A DNA stretch of 45,080 nucleotides from Candidatus Albibeggiatoa sp. nov. BB20 (GTDB lineage Bacteria; Pseudomonadota; Gammaproteobacteria; Beggiatoales; Beggiatoaceae): NCBI GenBank assembly GCA_016744725.1, contig JADGDW010000006.1:11652-56731 (forward strand), written 5' to 3'. Positions within the stretch are counted from its first letter, which is position 1. The number at the start of each line of letters is the position of its first letter. A program made the position numbers and the translations under genes. The notes under the pieces were generated by a model that was given only the letters and a program-made list of their open reading frames with translations, did no database searches and had not been told where the DNA came from. This document shows positions 16,280 to 23,612 of the stretch, piece after piece.

Positions 16280-17035
16280 ATGACCGAAATTTACTTGGAT
16301 GACTATATTAACGCATTTGAAAATGCTGATCTTTCTACTATCTTAATTGGAAAAGACGAAAATGAAACGGTTATTACCCATAATGATGATTCTTTGGGAT
16401 CGTCAAGTATGGTTAACGCCCTTAAAAAAGCAGTTACCAAACAATATCAACGACATCGTTTCTTCTACAACGATTTGTGGAAAGGGACATCCACGCTACC
16501 TAAAGACAACAAACATCTAATACAGAAAGAGTGTTCCTATACCGAAAATCTGAAGAAAAAAAATATTCCTCAAGGATTTTCATCTAATAGCTTAATGATT
16601 CTAAAATCGCTACCTCTCGATAAACCTATGAGAGAATTTAGGGAGAGTACTGTATTTACTTCAGTTATTGCTGGCATTAACGTTGGAGCTGGTTTCATTT
16701 TAGGAGTTGAAGGCGGCATGGGCGTTGCTCTCGATACTACCTTTCACGAGTACCCTAAAGCCTATGCTTACGGGATGGTTAAAGTGGGAATTACTGTAAC
16801 CGTTAATGCGAACCTACAAGTTGGCGTTCTAACAAGAACTCCTTCAGAACTGGACGGCTTAAGCATTACCGCTGCTGTTATTAAAATCCACTACGTAGGC
16901 GGGGCTGGGATTATTTGGTTCTTTACTAAGTACCCTAAACTTGAGTACATAGGCTTCGCTGTCTGTATTGGCATTGGGGTTGGGGGAGACTTTTCAATTA
17001 ACGCTGGAAAATTTATAACTTTAAACAAAACTTAG
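16280..17035 (+). CDS. Unknown protein with glycine-rich hydrophobic C-terminal half
   Basis: A 251-residue protein beginning MTEIYLDDYINAFENADL. The start at 16280 is chosen because AAAGGAAA lies a few bases upstream; the frame is open to 16169 but that extension has no ribosome site. Residues about 1-130 are polar and charged. Residues about 135-245 alternate Gly with hydrophobic residues (VIAGINVGAGFILGVEGGMG, VKVGITVTVNANLQVGVL, YIGFAVCIGIGVGGDFSI), a pattern suggesting a beta-rich fold or membrane-inserting strands rather than classical helices. I do not recognise the family. It lies in the same cassette as the reverse transcriptase, between hrpA tails 2 and 3, on the same strand. Confidence 0.65.
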   Translation: MTEIYLDDYINAFENADLSTILIGKDENETVITHNDDSLGSSSMVNALKKAVTKQYQRHRFFYNDLWKGTSTLPKDNKHLIQKECSYTENLKKKNIPQGFSSNSLMILKSLPLDKPMREFRESTVFTSVIAGINVGAGFILGVEGGMGVALDTTFHEYPKAYAYGMVKVGITVTVNANLQVGVLTRTPSELDGLSITAAVIKIHYVGGAGIIWFFTKYPKLEYIGFAVCIGIGVGGDFSINAGKFITLNKT

Positions 17036-17045
17036 TAATCATTTT

Positions 17046-17108
17046 CTCGCTACCAAACTCAGTTTGGTAGGGGATGTTTGAGAAGCTCTGCTTCGAGCTG
17101 TTATCTTA
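17046..17108. repeat. Palindromic module, copy 1
   Basis: This module holds two hairpins: TACCAAACTCAGTTTGGTA (17051-17069, 9-bp arms around one base) and GAAGC-TCT-GCTTC, with the context CTCGC before and TTATCTTA after. A second copy with the same order is at 17244-17309. Each copy is followed by about 70 bp of AT-rich sequence and then an hrpA tail. It is located just after the stop of the unknown gene at 17035. Confidence 0.8.
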
Positions 17109-17178
17109 ATTGAATAATGCCGTGGTGCTTTCCACAAACCATTTATCGTTGATAAAATTATTTGTTTATCACTCATTT

Positions 17179-17242
17179 TTAATAAACCAACACTTTCCAC
17201 ATTTTCTCCACTCGTTGAATAGAAATCGGTTTAGGGGTTTTT
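17179..17242 (-). repeat. hrpA 3'-end duplicate, tail 3 (short)
   Basis: The minus strand encodes KTPKPISIQRVEKMWKVLVY and TAA, in frame, equivalent to the last 19 or so codons of HrpA. Homology ends abruptly at about 17242, where palindromic module 2 begins. This sharp junction is the clearest breakpoint in the array. Confidence 0.85.
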
Positions 17243-17243
17243 G

Positions 17244-17309
17244 CTCGCTACCAAACTCAGTTTGGTAGTGTATGTTTAAGAAGCTCTGCTTCGGGTTATT
17301 GTCATCTTA
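17244..17309. repeat. Palindromic module, copy 2
   Basis: This has the same two hairpins as copy 1 (TACCAAACTCAGTTTGGTA at 17249-17267, then AAGCTCTGCTTCG), differing at a few positions. It abuts tail 3 on the left and is followed by 53 bp before tail 4. The module plus tail therefore forms a tandem unit with a period of about 190-200 bp. Confidence 0.8.
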
Positions 17310-17362
17310 CAGTTTCTTAATTCCTCAATCCTTCACTCATTAAATAATATTTTTCTAAACAC

Positions 17363-17505
17363 TTACTTTAACGTAACCAACACTTTCCACAATTTCTCCA
17401 CCCGCTGAATCGAAATAGGTTTTGGGGATTTCAACTCTTGGGCAAAAGTTGCTACATTAAGTTCTTCCAATGTCCAGCGAAAATCCAATAATGCTTGGCT
17501 GTTGA
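17363..17505 (-). repeat. hrpA 3'-end duplicate, tail 4 (long)
   Basis: The minus strand gives an uninterrupted 43-codon HrpA C-terminus: SQALLDFRWTLEELNVATFA then QELKSPKPISIQRVEKLWKV and LVT, running two more codons to TAA. By hand count it differs from the resident hrpA at about 21 of 127 bases but at only six amino acids, mostly conservative. That pattern points to divergence under protein-level selection in another genome rather than decay after local duplication. Confidence 0.88.
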
Positions 17506-17528
17506 TAAATATTATTTGTACCCTTTAA

Positions 17529-18527
17529 TTAACGTTGCTTAAGCTGTTTCTCAAGTTGATGTAACTCGGTTTCATCCATTTTATCAGCAATTTCTGCATC
17601 TTGTTGTTTACGATGAGCATCGAAACGTTCATATTCTGTTAATGCAAATTGTTCCATTTGTTGCTTACTCACACTACCTTGACCTTGTAATAAAGCAAAA
17701 CCATTTGATTCAATTAACTGTTCAGCCTGTTGCCGCCAAAAATTCATTGTGGTATCAATACGATTTTTAGCACGTAATTCGGCTGTTTCCAAGAAAATGA
17801 CCACTAAACGGTTTAAAGTATCAATTTCATCAGCGTTAAGATAATTTTTAGCAATATAAATATCTTGTTTGCGCACCACAGAACCTTTCCAAGTTGTTAA
17901 ACCCATATTGTTTTGTTCAGCACTCGCACGGGTCATGATAATTTCAGCAGCCGTTTGTTGAGTTACTGCAAATAACAGTTTATTTTGTATCTCTGCAAAG
18001 AACATTTGTGTTGCTTTATCTGAGTTATCATAGTCACTACTCAAAGCAAATAAATCTCGAATTTTTTGATAAAAACGCTTTTCTGAAGCTCTAATATCAC
18101 GGATACGCGCCAGCATTTCATCAAAATAATCTGGGCGACCATCAGGGTTTTTCAGGCGTTCATCATCCATAACAAAGCCTTTAATTAGATAAGACTGTAA
18201 ATGACGATTTGCCCACTGACGAAATTGTGTGCCACGAATACTGCGCACTCGAAAACCAATTGCCAAAATCATAGGTAAAGCATAGTGCTGTACAGGATAT
18301 TGCTTACCATCTGTTGCAGTAGTCAAGTAATTTTTGACAACTGAATTTTCCTCTAACTCTTTGTCTTGTAATATATTAATAATATGGGAACTAATATTTT
18401 GCTTAGAGGTGGCAAAAAGTTCAGCGAGTTGATTTTGAGTAAGCCACACATCACCATCACGCACATAAAGCACGATATTCACTTTGTTATCTTGAGTTTG
18501 ATAAATAATAATATCTTGTTGACTCAT
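17529..18527 (-). CDS. RhuM-family (virulence/Fic-associated) protein
   Basis: A 332-residue protein of the virulence RhuM family. It has the N-terminal winged-helix-like segment DVWLTQNQLAELFATSKQNISSHI, the middle motif GFRVRSIRGTQFRQWANRHLQSYLIKGFVMDDERLK and a C-terminal helical tail rich in Gln and Lys. RhuM was first noted in a Salmonella pathogenicity island and is common on mobile elements; its biochemical role is not established. It is transcribed with hrpA and begins 31 bp after the hrpA stop, between that stop and hrpA tail 4. It is therefore the cassette closest to hrpA and, on a serial-insertion model, the youngest. Confidence 0.9.
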   Translation of the reverse strand: MSQQDIIIYQTQDNKVNIVLYVRDGDVWLTQNQLAELFATSKQNISSHIINILQDKELEENSVVKNYLTTATDGKQYPVQHYALPMILAIGFRVRSIRGTQFRQWANRHLQSYLIKGFVMDDERLKNPDGRPDYFDEMLARIRDIRASEKRFYQKIRDLFALSSDYDNSDKATQMFFAEIQNKLLFAVTQQTAAEIIMTRASAEQNNMGLTTWKGSVVRKQDIYIAKNYLNADEIDTLNRLVVIFLETAELRAKNRIDTTMNFWRQQAEQLIESNGFALLQGQGSVSKQQMEQFALTEYERFDAHRKQQDAEIADKMDETELHQLEKQLKQR

Positions 18528-18558
18528 AGCTTATGCCTTAGGTTTAAAAATTATCATT

Positions 18559-21500
18559 TCAAGAAACCAACGCTTTCCACATTTTTTCCACGCGCTGAAT
18601 CGAAATGGGTTGCGGGGTTTTCAGTTCTTGGGCAAAAATTGCCACATTCAACTCCTCTAACGTCCAACGGAAATCCAATAATGCTTGACTCGGATTTTGG
18701 GTTTTTTCTAGCATTTTTCGATAATTTTCCCAAAATGGACGTATTTGTGTGGCTTTTACATCATCTTTTGCAGGCATTTGCTCCAATTTCTGTAAGCGCA
18801 ATCCCAACGCTTTCACATAACGCGGACAGTGTTTCATATTGGCGAGCGGGGTTTTTTGCACAAATCCTGAATACACCAAACTATGTAAATGCTGGCGAAT
18901 TTCAGTGACATTGCGACTGCTGCGTTTTGTATTATTCAAAGCCAAAATCACATCATGATAAGCCGACAAAGTTTGCTCCAAATAACGCGCATAATCATTG
19001 GCAGTGGTCATCAATTGCTTATTGCCTTCACTTAAACGTTTGTCAAAATCCGCTTGAGTACGTGGCAAGGGTTCATGTAAAAACACAGCATCCACCGCCG
19101 CAATTAACACATCCTGTTTCAACTGGTCGCTATTGCCTAAACTCATGTAACGTAAACACATTTGATGACTAATTGGCATTTGTTTCACCAAACGTTTTGC
19201 CGCAATATTGAGCAAAAATAAACGCCGTAAACCCGTATAAAAATGCTGTTGTGCCAAATCGGGATTATCCAATACCGTTAAATCAACATGCGTTTCTTGG
19301 TCAATAAAAGTAGGAAAACCTTGCACCGCCACTTCATTCACCACCAAATTCACACTATCAGGTAAATCACCAAAATCCCAACGTTTTAAGTTTTTACGCT
19401 CTAAACCACTGGTATCTGCAATTTTTTGCTGTGACTGCTGACTGGCATAATTACCCCATTGCTTTTGTAACGCAGCTAAATCTCGGCTTGTTGCTAAAAT
19501 TTCATTATCAACGCCGATTAAACGAAAATTCATAAACAAATAATCTGGCAATCGAATAATATCAAACGCATCATTCGGCAATGGCGAGCCTTTACGCCTA
19601 TGTAAAAAATGTAACAATGTATTATATAAACCATCTTTAAAACTATTGCTAGATTCTTGATAGTATTTATCTTTTAGTTCACAAAATGCGGCTTTTGCTA
19701 CATCAGGTACAGGTACAAATGATTTACGTAGTGGTTTTGGTAAACTTTTCAATAAAGCGGTGATTTTTTCTTCAACCAATCCCAGCACCAACCACTCAAA
19801 AGATTCAGCTCTAAGCTGATTTAACAAGGGCAAAGGCACATTAACTGTGACCCCATCACGTTCATGCCCTGTTTCAAAATGATACGAAAATGCTAACTCT
19901 ATCTCATTGATAAACATAAAATCTGGAAAGCTTTGCTCAGTGACAATATCTGCCATTGGAGTCATCAAGATTTGTTCGGTTAAAAACAATAATTGAGGAT
20001 TATCCATTTCGGCCTGTTTACGCCATTTCTCAAACCCATGACCACTATAAATATATTCTGGTATTCGTTCAGCGTAAAATTGATAAACAGTCTCGTCATC
20101 CACCAAAATATCTTGACGGCGGGCTTTGTGCTCCATGCGCTCAATATCATTGAAAAGCTGTTGATTATGTTTAAAAAACGGGGCTTTAGAATAGAAATCA
20201 CCCGCAACCAAGGCTTGACGTAAAAATAATTCATGTGACACTTCAGGATCGATTGCCCCAAAATTGATTTTTCGTTTCGGAACGATGGTTAAACCATATA
20301 AGGTGACTTTTTCAAAAGCAGCCACTTGTGAGGCTTTCTTCTCCCAATGCGGTTCAAAATAGAATTTTTGACATAAATGTCCTGCTAATTTCTCAACCCA
20401 TTCTGGCTGAATTTTCGCCACACAGCGTGCAAATAACTTTGAAGTTTCAACCAGTTCTGCACTCATAATCCATTTGGATGGCTTTTTAAATAAACCTGAA
20501 CCGGGAAATACAAAAAGTCGAGTATTACGCGCACCTTGATAGTGTTCTTCTTTAGATTTATACGCAATATTGCCTAGCAGTCCTGATAATAATGCACGAT
20601 GTACAGCATCATAAATTGCCGTAAATTCAGCTTTCTCCAATTCAAAAATAGCTTTAGGTTCATTAGGATGCCAGCCCCATTGTTTGACTAAATTAGCTAA
20701 TTGGTGATGCACATCAAACCATTCTCGCATACGCAAATAAGATAAAAAATGTTCATGACACAACTTACGCAATTTATTTTGAGACAGGTGTTTTGCATTA
20801 TTTTGATGAAAATCCCATAATTTGATAAAACTCAAGAAATCTGAATGTTCATCTTTAAATTGACGTTGGGCATTATCCGCCGCATCTTGGGCATCCATTG
20901 GGCGTTCACGCGGGTCTTGAATACTCAAAGCACTGGCAATCACTAACACTTCATGTAAGCAGCCTTCTTGTTTTGCAGCGAGAATCATTCTTGCAATTCT
21001 GGGGTCAATCGGCATTTTTGCTAATTGTCGACCTGTTTCTGTTATTTTTCGCTCATTATCCACCGCACCTAATTCAATCAATAAGTTGTAACCATCATTA
21101 ACCATCTTCTGATTCGGCGGTTCAACAAAGGGAAAGTCTTCAATATTGCCTAAACGTAAAGCCAACATTTGCAAAGTCACAGAAGCCAATGAGGTGCGTA
21201 AAATTTCGGGTTCAGTAAATTCAGGACGCTGGTTAAAATCTTCCTCAGAATAAAGGCGAACACACAGCCCTTCAGCAATCCGACCGCAACGCCCTTTACG
21301 TTGGTTAGCACTGGATTGTGCAATCTTTTCAATCGGTAAGCGTTGTACTTTGCTGCGTACTGAATAACGACTGATACGGGCTAGGCCTGTGTCGATCACG
21401 GCTTTGATTCGGGGCACAGTTAATGAAGTTTCTGCCACGTTGGTGGTTAAAATGATGCGGCGTTGTGAACTGGGATTAAAAACCTTATTTTGCTCTGAAT

Positions 21501-22470
21501 TGGATAAACGGGCATAAAGAGCTAGAACCTCAGTATTTTGTAATTTATGTTTGCGTAAACTTTCAGTTGTTTCTCGTATGTCTCTTTCACCACTGAGAAA
21601 AATCAAAATATCTGCATTGTGGTTATAACGTGAAATTTCATCAACGGCATCAATAATGGCTTGTTGCATATCACGGTCTTGCTCGTCTTCGTCTTGGGTG
21701 TTCAGTGGACGATAACGCAGTTCAACGGGATAGGTTCGCCCCGAGACTTCTAAAATTGGGGCATCATTGAAATGTTGGGAAAATCGTTCGGTATCAATGG
21801 TGGCTGAAGTGATAATTACTTTTAAATCAGGACGCTTTGGCAGGATGTTTTTTAAATAACCGAGTAAAAAATCAATATTAAGGCTGCGCTCATGGGCTTC
21901 ATCGATAATCAGGGTGTCGTATTGTTCTAAAAACTTGTCATTTTGGGTCTCTGCCAGCAAAATCCCATCTGTCATGAATTTTATATAACTTTGTTCGCTG
22001 ATACGGTCAGTAAAGCGTACTTTGTAGCCCACAGCGTGACCAAGCGGGGTTTTTAATTCACTGGCAACACGGTCGGCAATGGTTCGTGCTGCAATCCGTC
22101 GCGGTTGGGTACAGCCAATCAGTCCACTGACACCTCTTTGTAATTCAATGCAAATTTTTGGAATCTGGGTGGTTTTACCCGAACCTGTTTCACCTGCGAT
22201 AATCACCACTTGGTTGTCACGGATGAGCTGGGCAATTTCGTCTCGATGTTCAGAAATCGGTAAATCATCAGTGAATTCAGGTTGTGGTAGATTTTGTAAG
22301 CGTTGCTGACGTTTTTTAAGCGAGGTTTCAATATCCACCGCCAATTTTTCAAACCGTTGAATATCCAGCTTTTTCTGTAATTGACGCACACGATTGTTAA
22401 ATTGAAATTGGTCAACACGCATGGTGTCTTTGATGATTGTTTTTAAAGTATTGAGTTGATTTTGGGGCAT
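18559..22470 (-). CDS. hrpA: ATP-dependent RNA helicase HrpA (DEAH-box)
   Basis: A 1303-residue helicase of the long proteobacterial HrpA type, implicated in rescue of stalled ribosomes and mRNA processing. It has Walker A GETGSGKT at residues 93-100, DEAH at 190-193, SAT (VIITSATIDTERF), the arginine finger region (RRIILTTNVAETSLTVP) and QRKGRCGR. The helicase-associated and OB-fold regions follow, then the long C-terminal DUF3418-type extension. The extreme C-terminus, SQALLDFRWTLEELNVAIFA to WKALVS, is the sequence copied four times downstream. The ATG at 22470 has no strong ribosome site. The 3' end appears to be a recombination target. Confidence 0.96.
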   Translation of the reverse strand: MPQNQLNTLKTIIKDTMRVDQFQFNNRVRQLQKKLDIQRFEKLAVDIETSLKKRQQRLQNLPQPEFTDDLPISEHRDEIAQLIRDNQVVIIAGETGSGKTTQIPKICIELQRGVSGLIGCTQPRRIAARTIADRVASELKTPLGHAVGYKVRFTDRISEQSYIKFMTDGILLAETQNDKFLEQYDTLIIDEAHERSLNIDFLLGYLKNILPKRPDLKVIITSATIDTERFSQHFNDAPILEVSGRTYPVELRYRPLNTQDEDEQDRDMQQAIIDAVDEISRYNHNADILIFLSGERDIRETTESLRKHKLQNTEVLALYARLSNSEQNKVFNPSSQRRIILTTNVAETSLTVPRIKAVIDTGLARISRYSVRSKVQRLPIEKIAQSSANQRKGRCGRIAEGLCVRLYSEEDFNQRPEFTEPEILRTSLASVTLQMLALRLGNIEDFPFVEPPNQKMVNDGYNLLIELGAVDNERKITETGRQLAKMPIDPRIARMILAAKQEGCLHEVLVIASALSIQDPRERPMDAQDAADNAQRQFKDEHSDFLSFIKLWDFHQNNAKHLSQNKLRKLCHEHFLSYLRMREWFDVHHQLANLVKQWGWHPNEPKAIFELEKAEFTAIYDAVHRALLSGLLGNIAYKSKEEHYQGARNTRLFVFPGSGLFKKPSKWIMSAELVETSKLFARCVAKIQPEWVEKLAGHLCQKFYFEPHWEKKASQVAAFEKVTLYGLTIVPKRKINFGAIDPEVSHELFLRQALVAGDFYSKAPFFKHNQQLFNDIERMEHKARRQDILVDDETVYQFYAERIPEYIYSGHGFEKWRKQAEMDNPQLLFLTEQILMTPMADIVTEQSFPDFMFINEIELAFSYHFETGHERDGVTVNVPLPLLNQLRAESFEWLVLGLVEEKITALLKSLPKPLRKSFVPVPDVAKAAFCELKDKYYQESSNSFKDGLYNTLLHFLHRRKGSPLPNDAFDIIRLPDYLFMNFRLIGVDNEILATSRDLAALQKQWGNYASQQSQQKIADTSGLERKNLKRWDFGDLPDSVNLVVNEVAVQGFPTFIDQETHVDLTVLDNPDLAQQHFYTGLRRLFLLNIAAKRLVKQMPISHQMCLRYMSLGNSDQLKQDVLIAAVDAVFLHEPLPRTQADFDKRLSEGNKQLMTTANDYARYLEQTLSAYHDVILALNNTKRSSRNVTEIRQHLHSLVYSGFVQKTPLANMKHCPRYVKALGLRLQKLEQMPAKDDVKATQIRPFWENYRKMLEKTQNPSQALLDFRWTLEELNVAIFAQELKTPQPISIQRVEKMWKALVS

Positions 22471-22529
22471 GTTTTAATTTTCATTTCCAATGCAGAACGT
22501 AAAATTACATAATTACAAATAACTAAATA

Positions 22530-23267
22530 CTATAGTTTTTTTTGCAACTTTATATATTCTGCAAAGAGTTCTTTTTCTCTTTCTTGAATCCAAGGAGGGT
22601 GAGGGAATTCTAATTTCTCAAACTCCAAAGTTTTAAGAGCCCATGGTTCTTGTTTTTCATAAAGCTTATCCATTGAGTATAAATCATGTAAAACAGGAGC
22701 AAACTCAATTTGCTGTACAGTGTAAGTATCTAAAACTTTATAAAAATAAGTGTTTGTAATCTTTTTAAATTCCTCTAAATCATTTAAGGAACTTTCTTCT
22801 AACACATGGATAGTGCCAAGCTCTTGCATGTATTTAATAATTCTAGGGGATTTTGTAGCATCCTCCCACCAAATTGATGGCATTGCAAGTAGAGCATTGT
22901 TGTGTTGGTTAGATGGATGTAAAGGTAAGTAATGGATTGTCAAATCTACCCATTCATAAAATTCAGTTTGTAGCCATATATGATAGTCATCACCCCAAAA
23001 GCCTTCCCATCCAAATTGCTTACTATTTTCAAAAACTTTAGGTACGCAAACAGCTCCTTGAATAATTGTTGATTCTATTTGAATTTTTTCTAACACCATC
23101 TGAATTACTAGACTAGATTGGAAGCATTTCATGGAACGGTCATTACCATAATGATCTTTCAAAGCTTGGTCTACTACCATGAATACCAGTTTTTTTAAAA
23201 AATGGGAGGTTTTACCTTCTCTCTTTGATTTATTTATTTGTTTTTTCAAGAAAGATTCTTTAATCAT
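22530..23267 (-). CDS. Hypothetical protein with Cys-His-Asp arrangement
   Basis: A 245-residue soluble protein. Spaced residues suggest a papain/transglutaminase-like catalytic triad: Cys48 (RSMKCFQSSLVIQ), His96 (FWGDDYHIWLQTEFYEW) and Asp108 (VDLTI). The order C-H-D and the local contexts fit that fold, but no named family is claimed. The ATG at 23267 is chosen because GGAG lies 5 nt upstream; an in-frame extension to 23306 has no ribosome site. It lies upstream of hrpA on the same strand with 60 bp between and could be co-transcribed with it. Confidence 0.6.
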   Translation of the reverse strand: MIKESFLKKQINKSKREGKTSHFLKKLVFMVVDQALKDHYGNDRSMKCFQSSLVIQMVLEKIQIESTIIQGAVCVPKVFENSKQFGWEGFWGDDYHIWLQTEFYEWVDLTIHYLPLHPSNQHNNALLAMPSIWWEDATKSPRIIKYMQELGTIHVLEESSLNDLEEFKKITNTYFYKVLDTYTVQQIEFAPVLHDLYSMDKLYEKQEPWALKTLEFEKLEFPHPPWIQEREKELFAEYIKLQKKL

Positions 23268-23612
23268 AATTACTCCAGCAAATTGAATAAACACAAGAGC
23301 TTTCACTCAAGGTATATTCTATGACACAATCCTCAAAATCAAAATAGGTAAGTCAATATTGGAAGCACCGCAATTTTTTAGATGGTTTTTGGGAAAAATG
23401 AAATATTTCAAATGGAAAGTGTCTAAGAATTTGTGGCTTTATAGTAGTTAATTTATACGGATTTTTTGATAAGATTGCCCAGATGCGTTTTTGGATGCTC
23501 TTAAAATTTATTCCTAATATCAAAATCTAGAAGGGAGTGCCGCATTTATTCTACGTGAAGTAAAACAAGCTTTGCACTCCTGAAAACCTAGGCATTACTT
23601 ACGTGTTTAAAT
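23268..23612. other. Intergenic region upstream of the Cys-His-Asp gene
   Basis: No gene recognised in 345 bp. It holds an inverted repeat GGAGTGC (23534-23540) and GCACTCC (23574-23580) with a 33-base loop, downstream of gatA. This might act in gatA transcription termination, but there is no T run. The rest is AT-rich. Confidence 0.3.

Noticed and set aside
14977..17035. Diversity-generating retroelement
   Set aside because: The RT motif 4 is GNPLSP, not the LTSQ-type of DGR RTs. No template/variable repeat pair or C-type lectin-like target end was seen by eye.
17120..17145. A fifth hrpA tail (GTGCTTTCCACAAACC)
   Set aside because: Only a short shared phrase (GCTTTCCACA) with no further alignment.
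13764..18620. CRISPR array or ordinary tandem repeat
   Set aside because: Repeat spacing is irregular (hundreds to thousands of bases), spacers contain genes, and the repeats are coding-end fragments of hrpA.
18384..18908. 174-codon plus-strand frame spanning the hrpA/rhuM junction
   Set aside because: Antisense to the hrpA 3' end and rhuM start, both of which have strong homology.
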